A stretch of DNA of 64,000 bases from Geoalkalibacter halelectricus (lineage in GTDB: Bacteria > Desulfobacterota > Desulfuromonadia > Desulfuromonadales > Geoalkalibacteraceae): NCBI RefSeq assembly GCF_025263685.1, contig NZ_CP092109.1, positions 806,001-870,000 on the forward strand. Direction: 5' to 3'. Both the position numbers and the translations under genes were made by a program. The notes beneath the pieces are model-generated. The model saw nothing but the letters and a program-made list of their open reading frames with translations, did not search any database and had not been told where the DNA came from. This document shows positions 37,471-50,292 of this stretch, piece by piece. Within the stretch, counting starts at the first letter, position 1, and each line of letters opens with the position of its first letter.

Positions 37471-37487
37471 CAAGGAGTTTCCCACGC

Positions 37488-38621
37488 ATGAAAGCCATTC
37501 TGGCCCTGGCCGACGGCCGGGTTTTTCACGGCCGCGCCTTCGGCGCCGGCGGTGAGATCACCGGCGAAGTCGTTTTCAACACCAGCATGACCGGCTACCA
37601 GGAGATTCTCACCGACCCCTCCTACTGCGGCGAAATCGTCACCATGACCTATCCGCAGATCGGCAACTACGGGATCAATCTCGAGGACGTAGAATCGGCA
37701 CGCCCCTTTCTCTCGGCCTTCGTGGTCAAGGAAGTCTGTGAATTCCCCAGCAACTGGCGCTCGAAGATGAGCCTTGACGCCTATCTCAAGGAAAACGGCG
37801 TGATCGGCATCCAGGGCATCGACACCCGGGCGCTGGTGCGTCATATCCGCGACAAGGGGGCGCAGACCGGCATTGTCAGCACCATCGATCTCGATCCCGA
37901 GAGCCTCGTGGCAAAAGCGCGGCGCGCGCCCTCCATCGTCGGGCGCGATCTGGTTCGCGAGGTGACTTGTTCCAAACCCTACCACTGGAGCGAGGGCCCC
38001 TGGCAGCTCGGTCAGGGTTATCTGGGCGCCGAGCAGGCGCCGCGCTACAAGGTGGTGGCTTACGATTTCGGCATCAAGCGCAACATTCTGCGCAATCTGG
38101 TGGCGAAGGGCTGCGATGTGACCGTCGTGCCGGCCGACACTCCGGCCGAGGACGTTCTGGCCATGAACCCCGACGGCGTGTTTCTGAGCAACGGCCCCGG
38201 CGATCCCGAGCCGATCACCTATGCCCAGGAAAACATCCGCAAAATTCTCGGCAAAAAACCGGTGTTCGGGATCTGCCTGGGACACCAGCTACTCTCCCTG
38301 GCCCTGGGCGGAACGACCTACAAGCTCAAGTTCGGCCATCGCGGCGGCAACCAGCCGGTGCAGCGCGGCGAGGATCGGCGGGTTGAGATCACCGCCCAGA
38401 ATCACGGTTTTGCCGTGGATGGAGCCTCCATCCAGAACGACGCCATCCAGACCCACACCAACCTCAACGACAACACCGTGGAAGGTCTGGAGCACAAACT
38501 GCTGCCGGCCTTTTCCGTGCAGTATCACCCCGAGGCCTCGCCCGGCCCCCATGACGCCGCTTATTTGTTCGACAAGTTCACGGCCATGATGGACCGTCAC
38601 AAGCAAGAATGCGCTGAATAG
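37488..38621 (+). CDS. carA: Carbamoyl-phosphate synthase small (glutaminase) subunit
   Basis: A 377-residue CarA. The N-terminal CPSase_sm domain has [21 protein letters not shown]; the class I amidotransferase domain has catalytic Cys in GICLGHQL and the His/Glu pair in [12 protein letters not shown]. It supplies ammonia from glutamine to CarB. ATG at 37488 with AAGGAG upstream; the longer open frame overlaps pyrC. Confidence 0.97.
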   Translation: MKAILALADGRVFHGRAFGAGGEITGEVVFNTSMTGYQEILTDPSYCGEIVTMTYPQIGNYGINLEDVESARPFLSAFVVKEVCEFPSNWRSKMSLDAYLKENGVIGIQGIDTRALVRHIRDKGAQTGIVSTIDLDPESLVAKARRAPSIVGRDLVREVTCSKPYHWSEGPWQLGQGYLGAEQAPRYKVVAYDFGIKRNILRNLVAKGCDVTVVPADTPAEDVLAMNPDGVFLSNGPGDPEPITYAQENIRKILGKKPVFGICLGHQLLSLALGGTTYKLKFGHRGGNQPVQRGEDRRVEITAQNHGFAVDGASIQNDAIQTHTNLNDNTVEGLEHKLLPAFSVQYHPEASPGPHDAAYLFDKFTAMMDRHKQECAE

Positions 38622-38675
38622 TGATGGTTTCTCGCCGTCCCGCATTACTCAATACTCATCCCTGGATATAAAAAA

Positions 38676-41933
<3,258 letters not shown>

Positions 41934-41968
41934 GTCTGCGGACTCACCAAAGATAAAAAGCATTTGAT

Positions 41969-41990
41969 GGGCGGGGTTACACCCCCGCCC
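41969..41990 (+). terminator. Hairpin after carB
   Basis: GGGCGGGG/CCCCGCCC stem with loop TTACAC, followed by TTACATTTTG. The T-run is interrupted, so termination strength is uncertain; it marks the end of the pyr operon. Confidence 0.55.
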
Positions 41991-42023
41991 TTACATTTTG
42001 TCCCTCAGCAAGGAACCGGTTTC

Positions 42024-42500
42024 ATGAATCAAAGCATTCCCATGACCCGCGAAGGCCATCAGCGCCTCCAGGAAGAGCTGAAAAAATTGATCCGCGAAGA
42101 GCGTCCCAAGGTGGTACAGGACATTGCCGAGGCGCGCGGCCACGGCGATCTTTCCGAAAACGCCGAATACGATGCCGCCAAGGAGCGCCAGGCTTTTATC
42201 GAAGGTCGCATCCAGGAAATCAACGACAAGCTCTCCCGCGCCCAGGTCATCAACCCGGCGGAACTCGACACCGACAAGGTGGTTTTCGGGGCTCGCGTCA
42301 CCATCTTCGACGTGGACTCCGGCAACGAGGCGACCTATCAGATCGTCGGCGAGGATGAGGCCGATATCAAATCCGGAAAACTCTCCGTAACCTCCCCGGT
42401 GGGCAAGGCTCTCATCGGACATAAGCTCGACGATGAAGTCACCGTGAAGATTCCCTCAGGTCTCAAGACTTACGAAATCATCGACATCAAGTACGAATAA
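42024..42500 (+). CDS. greA: Transcription elongation factor GreA
   Basis: A 158-residue GreA. N-terminal coiled-coil hairpin with the tip acidic residues (GDLSENAEYDAAKERQ) and C-terminal FKBP-like domain (SPVGKALIGHKLDDEV). It stimulates RNA cleavage in backtracked RNA polymerase. ATG at 42024 with AAGGAA upstream. A terminator follows at 42535. Confidence 0.96.
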   Translation: MNQSIPMTREGHQRLQEELKKLIREERPKVVQDIAEARGHGDLSENAEYDAAKERQAFIEGRIQEINDKLSRAQVINPAELDTDKVVFGARVTIFDVDSGNEATYQIVGEDEADIKSGKLSVTSPVGKALIGHKLDDEVTVKIPSGLKTYEIIDIKYE

Positions 42501-42534
42501 TCGGAGTCTTCCATCCGGCGATCCCAGGTTTCCC

Positions 42535-42559
42535 AGGCCCATCTTGCTGGGCCTTGTTT
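42535..42559 (+). terminator. Terminator after greA
   Basis: Stem AGGCCCA/TGGGCCT, loop TCTTGC, then TGTTTCATTTC. Short but well placed between greA and the DUF1858 gene. Confidence 0.65.
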
Positions 42560-42623
42560 CATTTCGGGCCACCCGCTTCTTGCGGCACCCGAGCCTCAAT
42601 CTTTCTTAGTTGCGGAGTCGTTT

Positions 42624-42836
42624 ATGAGCCAGACCATTACCAAGGATATGACTTTTCACCAGATTCTCCAAATGCACCCCGAGGTGGCCCGGGTTCTCGG
42701 CAGCTACAACATGGGTTGCGTCGGCTGCATGGGCGCCATGAACGAGCGGCTGGAGCAGGGCGCCACCGCGCACGGCATCAATATCGATGATCTGCTGCGG
42801 GACCTCAACGCCCTTTTCGAAAGCTCCGCGTCCTAA
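42624..42836 (+). CDS. DUF1858 small protein
   Basis: A 70-residue DUF1858 protein (MTFHQILQMHPEVARVLGSYN, then MGCVGCMGA with a CxxC). It is the second member in this window, more similar to the hybrid-cluster-associated type with two close cysteines. Role unknown. It precedes recG by 15 bp on the same strand. Confidence 0.8.
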   Translation: MSQTITKDMTFHQILQMHPEVARVLGSYNMGCVGCMGAMNERLEQGATAHGINIDDLLRDLNALFESSAS

Positions 42837-42851
42837 TAAAGGGGAGGGCCG

Positions 42852-45002
42852 ATGCCCCCAAACCCCTCCTACCTACGCAGTCGTCAGTTGCTCGCCACCC
42901 CCCTGAGCCACATCAAGGGGGTGGGTCCGCGCCTTCAGCAAATCCTTGCCAAAGCCAATCTCACCACCGTCGAAGATGTTCTCTACCATTTGCCGCACCG
43001 CTACGAGGACCGGCGCGAAATACGCCGCATTGCCCAGTTGCGGGACGGTCGCCAAGAGGTTTTCGTCGGCGAGGTTCTTGCCAGCGCTGAAACCTTCACA
43101 CCTAAGGCTCGCAAACGCATCTATGAGGTCGTGGTCGCCGACGGCAGCGGCCAAATCTCGCTCAAATGGTTTCACTACCGCAAGGACTGGATGAAAAAAC
43201 GCTTCGCCGTCGGGACGCGGGCGGTTTTCACCGGCGAAATCAAGCGCTTCGGCCTGGTGCGAGAAGTTCACCACCCGGATGCGGAAATCCTCGGCGCAAA
43301 ATCCCTTGACCAGATCATGGCCGAGGATCCCTGGAGTTTCGGACGCATCCTGCCTGTCTATCCTCTAACTGAAGGCCTTTCGCAAAAGGTCGCCCGAAAA
43401 ATCTTCAAGCAGGTTGTCGACCAGTTCGCACCCTTGGCTGTGTCGCCCATTCCCGCGGACATCCTCCAGCGCAATCAGATCCTGCCCCTTGCCCAGGCCT
43501 TGGCCGAATGCCACTGGCCGGAAGATCCCGGCGCGCATCTTGACCTGGAAACCGGCTCGGGTCGCGCGCGCTCGGCGCTGGTGTTCGATGAGTTTTTTTT
43601 CCTCGAACTCGGTTTGGCCCTCAAGCGACGCGGCGTGGTGCTCGAGCCCGGCATTGCCTTTGCCGTCACTCACAAATACACCCGGCCATTGGCGCAAATG
43701 TTGCCCTTTCGCCTCACCGCGGCGCAGCGGCGCGTGTTGGGTGAGATCAAGCACGACATGATGGCTCCGCATCCCATGAACCGCCTGGTACAAGGGGATG
43801 TGGGCAGCGGCAAAACCATCGTTGCCTTGATGGCGGCCCTGGTGGCCATCGAGAACCACACCCAGGTCGCGGTGGTCGCGCCCACGGAGATTCTCGCCGA
43901 GCAGCATTATCTGCAATTTCATGGCTGGCTGGAGAAACTCGGACTGCGCGCCGCACTCTTGTCCGGATCGCTGTCAAGCAAGGAAAAATCGGCGCTTCAC
44001 GAAAAAATCAGGGCAGGGGAGGTCGATCTGGTGGTGGGCACCCACGCCGTTTTGCAACAAGGCGTGGCCTTTCAGCGCCTGGGCCTGGGGATCATCGACG
44101 AGCAGCACCGCTTTGGCGTACTGCAACGTGGCCTGCTGCGGCACAAAGGCGAAAATCCCGACATCCTGGTGATGACCGCCACGCCCATCCCACGTACCCT
44201 GTCCCTGACCTTGTACGGCGACCTGGCCCTGTCGGTCATCGACGAATTGCCTCCAGGGCGCACCCCCGTAAAGACGCGCGTCCTGAGTGAGAGCCGCCGC
44301 GAAGAAGGCTACCGTCTCATTAAAAAAGAGATTGAAAAGGGCAGGCAGGCCTACATCGTCTATCCCTTGGTGGAGGAATCGGAAAAAAGCGAGTTGCAGG
44401 CGGCCAGCGCGGCCGCCCAAGCCCTCCAAGCAGAGGTTTTTCCCCACCATCGGGTCGGCTTGCTCCACGGCCGTCTCAAGCCCCAGGAAAAGGAAGCGGT
44501 CATGGCCGCATTTAAAAACCGCGAGATCGATGTGCTGGTGGCTACCACCGTCATCGAAGTAGGCATCGACATTCCCAATGCCAGTGTCATGCTGATCGAG
44601 CACGCCGAGCGCTTCGGCCTGGCCCAGTTGCATCAGCTGCGCGGCCGGGTGGGTCGTGGGGCGGAGCAGAGCCACTGTCTGCTGATGCAGTCGGCGCGTT
44701 GCAGCAGCGACGGCAAGCGCCGCCTGGAAGTCATGGCCGAGACCAGCGATGGGTTTCGTATCGCCGAAGCCGATCTCGAAATTCGCGGCCCGGGAGAGTT
44801 TCTCGGAACAAGGCAGGCCGGTTTGCCGGATTTTCGCGTCGCCAATCTGCTCCGCGATGGTCGTATGCTGGAAGCGGCCCGGGAAGAAGCCTTTCGTCTG
44901 GCGCAGGATCCCGCGCTTATGTCCCATGCCCAATACGCCGATACACGCCAGGCCCTCATGGACCGATGGGGCAGTCGCCTCGAACTGGCCACCATCGGCT
45001 GA
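42852..45002 (+). CDS. recG: ATP-dependent DNA helicase RecG
   Basis: A 716-residue SF2 helicase. N-terminal wedge/OB domain (LSHIKGVGPRL, DVLYHLPHRYEDR), Walker A GDVGSGKT, Walker B region IIDEQHRFG, motif III MTATPIPRTL, motif VI QLRGRVGRG. It remodels stalled replication forks. Length is slightly above E. coli RecG (693). Confidence 0.96.
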   Translation: MPPNPSYLRSRQLLATPLSHIKGVGPRLQQILAKANLTTVEDVLYHLPHRYEDRREIRRIAQLRDGRQEVFVGEVLASAETFTPKARKRIYEVVVADGSGQISLKWFHYRKDWMKKRFAVGTRAVFTGEIKRFGLVREVHHPDAEILGAKSLDQIMAEDPWSFGRILPVYPLTEGLSQKVARKIFKQVVDQFAPLAVSPIPADILQRNQILPLAQALAECHWPEDPGAHLDLETGSGRARSALVFDEFFFLELGLALKRRGVVLEPGIAFAVTHKYTRPLAQMLPFRLTAAQRRVLGEIKHDMMAPHPMNRLVQGDVGSGKTIVALMAALVAIENHTQVAVVAPTEILAEQHYLQFHGWLEKLGLRAALLSGSLSSKEKSALHEKIRAGEVDLVVGTHAVLQQGVAFQRLGLGIIDEQHRFGVLQRGLLRHKGENPDILVMTATPIPRTLSLTLYGDLALSVIDELPPGRTPVKTRVLSESRREEGYRLIKKEIEKGRQAYIVYPLVEESEKSELQAASAAAQALQAEVFPHHRVGLLHGRLKPQEKEAVMAAFKNREIDVLVATTVIEVGIDIPNASVMLIEHAERFGLAQLHQLRGRVGRGAEQSHCLLMQSARCSSDGKRRLEVMAETSDGFRIAEADLEIRGPGEFLGTRQAGLPDFRVANLLRDGRMLEAAREEAFRLAQDPALMSHAQYADTRQALMDRWGSRLELATIG

Positions 45003-45251
45003 ACCCTCCAAGCAAATTCCCGCTCGCAAGCGATCATCTCCCTCAGGATATCAATCCCTTGGCAACCAATGCCCGGCCGCTCTCACATTTAGAAAAGTTT
45101 ACATAATATATCTTATGCGACGTTATGTGGATTGGCGGGTAGACGGGTTTTGCATCCCCTTTCCATTGTCATTTGCGATTTTGCTGTGCTACCTTGAGAG
45201 CCGTTTTTCTTCCGCAAGCCACAGAGAACCTTTTTATTGGATCAATTCTTC

Positions 45252-46058
45252 ATGGATCTTTTGCAAATTCTCGTTCTTTCCGTCGTTCAGGGCCTCACGG
45301 AATTTCTGCCCATCTCCAGCTCCGCCCACCTGATTCTGGTGCCCGTCCTGACCGCTTGGGAGGATCAGGGGCTGGCTTTCGACATCGCCACCCATGTCGG
45401 CACCCTGGCCGCCGTCATCATCTATTTTCGCCGCGACCTCTACCAGGTCGGCACCGATTGGGCCCACTCCCTCAAAACCCGGGAACTCACTCCCGCGGCA
45501 CGCCTGGGCTGGGGCATCTTGCTCGCGACCATTCCCGTGGGACTGGCCGGCCTGACCTTCAAGGGATTTATCGAAACCTCCATGCGCTCGCCGGTGATTC
45601 TGGCATGCAGCCTGATCGGATTCGCCCTGCTGCTCTCCTACGCCGACTGGCGGCGACGCGGAGACCGCGATGAATACGGCTTGACCTGGAAAGACGTTCT
45701 GTTCATCGGCTGCGCCCAGGCCCTGGCCCTGATTCCCGGCACCTCGCGCTCGGGCATCACCATCACGGCGGCGCTGCTGTTAGGCCTGAGTCGCGAAGGC
45801 GCGGCGCGCTTTTCCTTTCTGCTCTCCATACCCGTCACCGCCCTGGCCGGCGGCCTGCAGGCCGTCGAATTGCTGCGCTCCGTCGATGCGGTGGAATGGA
45901 CTCCCATGATTCTCGGCGCCCTGTTTGCCGGCGTCAGCGCCTTTGTCTGCATTCACTATTTCCTGGCGTTCATTCGCCGCATCGGCATGCAGCCCTTCGT
46001 CATCTATCGCATCGCCCTGGGCATTTTGTTGCTGATGGTGTTCGGCCCAAGCCTGTAG
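45252..46058 (+). CDS. uppP: Undecaprenyl-diphosphatase UppP (BacA)
   Basis: A 268-residue membrane enzyme that recycles undecaprenyl pyrophosphate. GLTEFLPISSSAHL and PGTSRSGITITAALLLG are the two family motifs, with about seven to eight helices. The ATG at 45252 is chosen; an in-frame TTG at 45237 would add five residues, and neither has a strong ribosome site. The 45003-45251 leader has an AT-rich block near 45095-45125 that could hold a promoter; nothing else was seen there. Confidence 0.94.
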   Translation: MDLLQILVLSVVQGLTEFLPISSSAHLILVPVLTAWEDQGLAFDIATHVGTLAAVIIYFRRDLYQVGTDWAHSLKTRELTPAARLGWGILLATIPVGLAGLTFKGFIETSMRSPVILACSLIGFALLLSYADWRRRGDRDEYGLTWKDVLFIGCAQALALIPGTSRSGITITAALLLGLSREGAARFSFLLSIPVTALAGGLQAVELLRSVDAVEWTPMILGALFAGVSAFVCIHYFLAFIRRIGMQPFVIYRIALGILLLMVFGPSL

Positions 46059-46075
46059 ATCCCGTGGCAAACTGG

Positions 46076-47188
46076 ATGAAAAATTCATGGGTTGCGGCGC
46101 TGGTGATTGGTATCCAGCTCGTTTTGGTCTCGGTGGCGGGCGCGTCCTCCTCCCCTTCCCTTGAGGAAAAGATCGGCCAGATGCTGATGGTCGGCTTTCG
46201 GGGCACGGTGGTGGATAAGGATCATTTCGTCGTGCGCGCGATCAGCGAGAAAAACCTGGGCGGGGTCATTTTGTTTGACTATGATCTCGACACGCGCCGG
46301 TCGGGACGCAATATCGCGTCACCCGAACAGCTCAAGGACCTGGTCGCCGCCCTGCAACAGGCCTCAGCTTCCCCCCTGCTGGTCGCCGTCGATCAGGAGG
46401 GGGGCCAGGTAGCGCGCCTCAAAGCGCACGACGGGTTTGTGCCCACGGTGTCCCACCGCTCTCTGGGCAAGCTCGATGACCTTGAGGCCACCACGCGGCT
46501 GAGCCTTGAGCTTGCCCAAACCCTGGCCGAATCAGGCGTATCCCTGAACCTGGCACCCGTCGTCGATCTCTGCGCCAACCCGGACAATCCCATCATCGCG
46601 CGCTATGAACGTTGCTTTTCCGCGGATGCCGACCAGGTCATCGCCCATGCCCGGGCTTTCATCGCCGCCCACCGCCAGGCCGGTGTGCTGACCGCCCTGA
46701 AGCACTTTCCCGGCCATGGCAGCTCCGCCGCGGATTCGCACCTGGGATTTACCGACATCACCCAAAGCTGGTCCGAGGTTGAGCTGGCCCCTTTTCGCCG
46801 CCTCATCGCCGAGGGACAGGTCGATACCGTCATGACGGCGCACGTTTTCAATGCCCGCCTCGACGACCAGCACCCCGCCACCCTCTCCTCCGCCGTCATC
46901 TCCGGATTGCTGCGCAAGGAACTCGACTTTGATGGGGTGATTATTTCCGACGACATGCAGATGGGCGCCATCACCCGTCACTACAGCCTCGCCGACGCAA
47001 TCCGTCTGGCCATCGAGGCCGGCGTTGATATTCTGGTCTTTGGGAACAACCTTGCCTACGACGAGCAGATCGTGGAACGCGCGATCCGGATCATCTCCGA
47101 GCTGATTGACGGCGGCATCCTTTGCGAATCCCGCATCCAGGCATCTTATGATCGCATCCAGAACTTAAAGTTACGTATCAAAAAATAG
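46076..47188 (+). CDS. Exported GH3 beta-N-acetylhexosaminidase (NagZ-like)
   Basis: A 370-residue glycoside hydrolase family 3 protein. A cleavable-type signal sequence (about 1-22, VAALVIGIQLVLVSVAGASS) indicates export, whereas E. coli NagZ is cytoplasmic. Motifs: GGVILFDYD, AVDQEGGQVARL, LNLAPVVDLC, ALKHFPGHGSS with the His/Asp pair, and IISDDMQMGAI with the nucleophile Asp. It likely acts on peptidoglycan GlcNAc-anhMurNAc or other beta-GlcNAc. The gene follows uppP by 17 bp. An alternative GTG start lies at 46064. Confidence 0.85.
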   Translation: MKNSWVAALVIGIQLVLVSVAGASSSPSLEEKIGQMLMVGFRGTVVDKDHFVVRAISEKNLGGVILFDYDLDTRRSGRNIASPEQLKDLVAALQQASASPLLVAVDQEGGQVARLKAHDGFVPTVSHRSLGKLDDLEATTRLSLELAQTLAESGVSLNLAPVVDLCANPDNPIIARYERCFSADADQVIAHARAFIAAHRQAGVLTALKHFPGHGSSAADSHLGFTDITQSWSEVELAPFRRLIAEGQVDTVMTAHVFNARLDDQHPATLSSAVISGLLRKELDFDGVIISDDMQMGAITRHYSLADAIRLAIEAGVDILVFGNNLAYDEQIVERAIRIISELIDGGILCESRIQASYDRIQNLKLRIKK

Positions 47189-47259
47189 CCAATAAGTCAT
47201 TTCCAGATAGATGTTTTACCTATAGCACCCGGCGTCGTTTCAAGAAGGGATGAGCGGGT

Positions 47260-47601
47260 TCAGGCTTCGGCGCGTTTTCCATAGCGCAGCACCTGGATTT
47301 TTTCCAACGTGACCAGGCCACTGCTCATCATGGCGTCGAGTTGCGGCAGAAAGGCGCGAATTTTTTCCTCGCTATCCACGATCTCGATCACCAGCGGCAG
47401 GTCCTCCGACAAGCGCAGAATCTTGGCGGTGTGCAAGCGGCTGGACTGGCCGAAACCCATGGCGCCCCGAACCAGGGTGGCCCCGGCGAGATGGGTTTCG
47501 CGGGCTTTGAGGACGATGGTCTCATAGAGGGGTTTGCCCTCGAACCGGTCATCCTCGCCCAGGAATATGCGCAGCAACATGGCGTCTTGAGGCAGTTCCA
47601 T
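47260..47601 (-). CDS. DUF190 protein
   Basis: A 113-residue DUF190 protein with a ferredoxin-like, GlnB-related fold pattern (AMLLRIFLGEDDRFEGKPLYETIVLKARE, split; then GATLVRGAMGFG and a LPLVIEIVDSEEKI strand). DUF190 genes are commonly next to crcB. Its function is not known to me; a regulatory PII-like role is a guess. It lies 3 bp downstream of the second crcB. Confidence 0.8.
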   Translation of the reverse strand: MELPQDAMLLRIFLGEDDRFEGKPLYETIVLKARETHLAGATLVRGAMGFGQSSRLHTAKILRLSEDLPLVIEIVDSEEKIRAFLPQLDAMMSSGLVTLEKIQVLRYGKRAEA

Positions 47602-47604
47602 CGT

Positions 47605-48000
47605 TTAGATCCTCGCAAGTTGGTTGAGGCGGGCGGCCAGCGCGTGTCCGCTCCACACCGCCAGCAGGCAAGTCAGGGTGGTCAGTGCCAGGTTGAGTCC
47701 TCCCAGCCAGGGGGAAACCTTCAACAGGGCCAGGCTTTGCAGGCTGAATATGGAAAAGGTGGTATAGCCGCCGCAGAAGCCTGTCAGCAAAAACTGGCGG
47801 ATCTGGGTAGGCAACAAGAGACGTCCCCCCGGCTCGCTCAAGGTTGCGATAAAGCCGATGAGAAAGGAACCGGTGAAATTCACGAACAGGGTATCCCAGG
47901 GAAAGACAGGGGCCCAGAGATGGTGAGTCAGATCGGCGGCCATGAAGCGCGCCCCACCCCCGAGGGCACTGCCGCAAGCTACCCACGCCCAGATTCTCAT
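47605..48000 (-). CDS. crcB: Fluoride channel subunit CrcB/FluC (second copy)
   Basis: A 131-residue four-helix protein with the FluC signatures: SALGGGARFM, FVNFTGSFLIGF (pore Asn and Phe), and FCGGYTTFSIFSLQ. FluC channels are antiparallel dimers that export F-. The ATG at 48000 overlaps the stop of the other crcB by ATGA. Side-by-side unequal copies suggest an obligate heterodimer, as reported for some bacteria with paired crcB genes. Confidence 0.9.
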   Translation of the reverse strand: MRIWAWVACGSALGGGARFMAADLTHHLWAPVFPWDTLFVNFTGSFLIGFIATLSEPGGRLLLPTQIRQFLLTGFCGGYTTFSIFSLQSLALLKVSPWLGGLNLALTTLTCLLAVWSGHALAARLNQLARI

Positions 48001-48410
48001 GACAGCCCCCCAGTCGCCGCGAACACTCGCCCCGCCAGATAAAAACCCAGCCACACGCCGAGCATGCAAAAACCCAGGGAAGCGACGATGTTGCCGAGCG
48101 CCGAGCGCCACTGCGCGTTGCGCGCCAGGGCCAGGGTCTGCAGGGCAAAGGAGGAAACGGTCGTATAGCTGCCGCAGATCCCGACAATCAGAAATTTTTG
48201 GGCCTCGCCCACTGCCAGGGGCGAGGTGGTGGTCGCCAGGACGGCAAGAATGCCGACCAAAAATGAGCCGGTGACGTTTACCGCGAGCGTGCCCCAGGGA
48301 AATCGCTCGCCCATGCGCCCCTGCACCAGGCCGGAAATCCAGTAACGCAGGGCACCGCCGATGGCGCTGCCGACCAAAACGGCAAGCAAATTAGAGAAGT
48401 AACCGGTCAC
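47997..48410 (-). CDS. crcB: Fluoride channel subunit CrcB/FluC (first copy)
   Basis: A 137-residue FluC homologue: VGSAIGGALRYWIS, LAVNVTGSFLVGIL, ICGSYTTVSSFALQ. It is the upstream member of the tandem pair. It is the first gene of crcB-crcB-DUF190. I searched the upstream 480 bp for a fluoride riboswitch and did not find a convincing one. Confidence 0.9.
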   Translation of the reverse strand: MTGYFSNLLAVLVGSAIGGALRYWISGLVQGRMGERFPWGTLAVNVTGSFLVGILAVLATTTSPLAVGEAQKFLIVGICGSYTTVSSFALQTLALARNAQWRSALGNIVASLGFCMLGVWLGFYLAGRVFAATGGLS

Positions 48411-48891
48411 GAGGAAACGCCGAGGTTAGATTCTTTGGGTGGATACACAGGGTGTGCCGAGCGCATCACCGCTTCCCTTGCTGCCGATGAAAATACCTTA
48501 AATTCGGCTTCACGACAACCTATCCTTCCTTTCCCTCGTGACACCACGGGGAAAGATACCGGCTCTCGCCGACAAAAATGCCTCCCAGGGCAAGGCAAAT
48601 TTGTTTTCCAGGATCCCATTGACGGCAATTTAACCTAGGTCAAGAAGGCACTTTTTTGTTAATCTAAACCCGCTTTGGGATTTTCCGAAAACCACGGGAG
48701 GGATTAAAATTTAGGGCCTGCGAGACAGGCTCACGGTTGACATCCGGCGTCAGCCTGTTATCGATAATAAGCCGAGAACCTCACAAATCGGCGATTATGG
48801 ACACCGCTCTCTCGATTGATCCTTCATTTGAGCAATTCTCACCCCCGGCCCCCTTTACGCCAAGAGATTAGGGGTTAGAGGTAGGCTAAGC
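48411..48891. other. 481-bp divergent intergenic region (crcB / V-ATPase)
   Basis: No ORF with coding character. It holds a small hairpin GCCTG-CGAGA-CAGGC (48716-48730), a candidate promoter for the V-ATPase operon (48737-48768), and the leader up to the GTG at 48892. The half near crcB shows no clear regulatory element. Confidence 0.6.
48737..48768 (+). promoter_or_regulatory. Candidate promoter of the V-ATPase operon
   Basis: TTGACA at 48737-48742, then TATCGA at 48759-48764 (16-bp spacer) and GATAAT at 48763-48768 (20-bp spacer). The -35 is perfect; the choice of -10 is uncertain. It is the only such motif before the operon. Confidence 0.35.
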
Positions 48892-50292
48892 GTGATTACA
48901 AGCTTGATTCGCTATTCTCAGGTGCTTGAAATCGTCGGCGACATCCTGCGGGTTCGGGTTGTCGGTTCCGATGGTGAATCAGGCGGCCCTGCCCGCTTCG
49001 GCGATCTGGCCCTGGTGGAGAACATCGACGGCCGCCAATCGCCGGCCCAGGTCATCGGGCTGGACCGCGATGTGGTGACCCTGCAGGTTTTCGCCGGGAC
49101 CAAGGGCCTGTCGACCCGCTGCACGGTGCGCTTTCTCGGCCATCCCATGCAGGCAACCTACTCCGAAAACATCCTCGGTCGGGTGTTCAACGGCATCGGG
49201 CGCCCCTTGGACGGAGGCCCCGACCTGGCCGCCGACACCAAGGTCGAAATCGGCGGCCCACCGGTCAATCCCATGCGCCGCCTGCTTGCTTCGCGCATGA
49301 TCCGCACCGATGTGCCGATGATCGACGTGTTCAATACCCTGGTCGAAAGCCAGAAGATTCCCATCTTTTCCGTGGCCGGCGAGCCCTACAACAGTTTTCT
49401 GGCCCGCATCGGCATCCAGGCCGATGCCGACGTGGTGATCTTCGGCGGCATGGGTCTGATTTTCGACGATTACTACTTGTTCCGCAGCGCCTTCGAGGAT
49501 GCCGGCGTCTTCGGGCGCACCGTGATGTTCGTCAACCAGGCCTCAGATCCGGTCATCGAGCGCCTGCTGGTTCCCGATATGGCTCTGGCGGTGGCCGAGC
49601 GCTTCGCGGTGGAGGAGGCCAAGCGCGTTTTGGTGCTGTTGACCGACATGACCGCTTTTGCCGATGCCTTGAAGGAAGTCGGCGTCGCCATGGACCAGGT
49701 GCCCTCCAACCGCGGCTACATGGGCGATCTGTATTCCCAGTTGGCCCGTCGCTATGAAAGGGCTTGCGACTTCAAGGGCGCCGGCTCGGTCACCATTCTC
49801 TCGGTCACCACCATGCCCGGCGATGACGTCACCCACCCGGTACCCGACAACACCGGCTACATCACCGAAGGCCAGTTCTATTTGCACGAAGGGGTCCTCG
49901 ACCCCTTCGGATCGCTGTCGCGCCTCAAGCAGCATGTGATCGGCAAGGTCACCCGCGAGGATCATGCGCAGATCATGAACACCATGATCCGTTTTTATTC
50001 CGCCGCGCGCGATGCCCGCCAAAAGCAATCCATGGCCTTCGAACTCAGCGCGTTCGATGAGCGCCTGCTGGTTTTCGGTGACTTGTTCCACAAGCGCTTC
50101 ATGAACATTAATGTGTCCCTGCCCCTGGAGGATGCCCTCGATCTGTGCTGGCGCACCCTGGCCGAGTGCTTTGAGCCCGAAGAGTTGCTGATGAGACAGG
50201 CCCTGGTGGAAAAATATTATCCCAGGGATGTGCGCAAACGCCGCTCCGGCGCGGCCTCCACCGCACCCGGCAAGTCCGGCGAGGTGGCCTGA
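48892..50292 (+). CDS. atpB: V-type ATPase subunit B
   Basis: A 466-residue non-catalytic B subunit. N-terminal beta barrel (IVGDILRVRVVGSDG), NILGRVFNGIGRPLDGGP, and the central domain where the Walker A lysine motif is replaced by SVAGEPYNSF. MPGDDVTHPVPDNTGYITEGQ is diagnostic for B. GTG start with AGGTAGG upstream. In this operon B is first, followed by D with a TGATG overlap. Confidence 0.94.
   Translation: MITSLIRYSQVLEIVGDILRVRVVGSDGESGGPARFGDLALVENIDGRQSPAQVIGLDRDVVTLQVFAGTKGLSTRCTVRFLGHPMQATYSENILGRVFNGIGRPLDGGPDLAADTKVEIGGPPVNPMRRLLASRMIRTDVPMIDVFNTLVESQKIPIFSVAGEPYNSFLARIGIQADADVVIFGGMGLIFDDYYLFRSAFEDAGVFGRTVMFVNQASDPVIERLLVPDMALAVAERFAVEEAKRVLVLLTDMTAFADALKEVGVAMDQVPSNRGYMGDLYSQLARRYERACDFKGAGSVTILSVTTMPGDDVTHPVPDNTGYITEGQFYLHEGVLDPFGSLSRLKQHVIGKVTREDHAQIMNTMIRFYSAARDARQKQSMAFELSAFDERLLVFGDLFHKRFMNINVSLPLEDALDLCWRTLAECFEPEELLMRQALVEKYYPRDVRKRRSGAASTAPGKSGEVA

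Noticed and set aside
48411-48891. Possible fluoride riboswitch upstream of the crcB pair
   Set aside because: A GGTGATG string occurs on the crcB strand, but the required paired CACC spacing and the downstream CTGATG-type half are missing. A covariance search would settle it.
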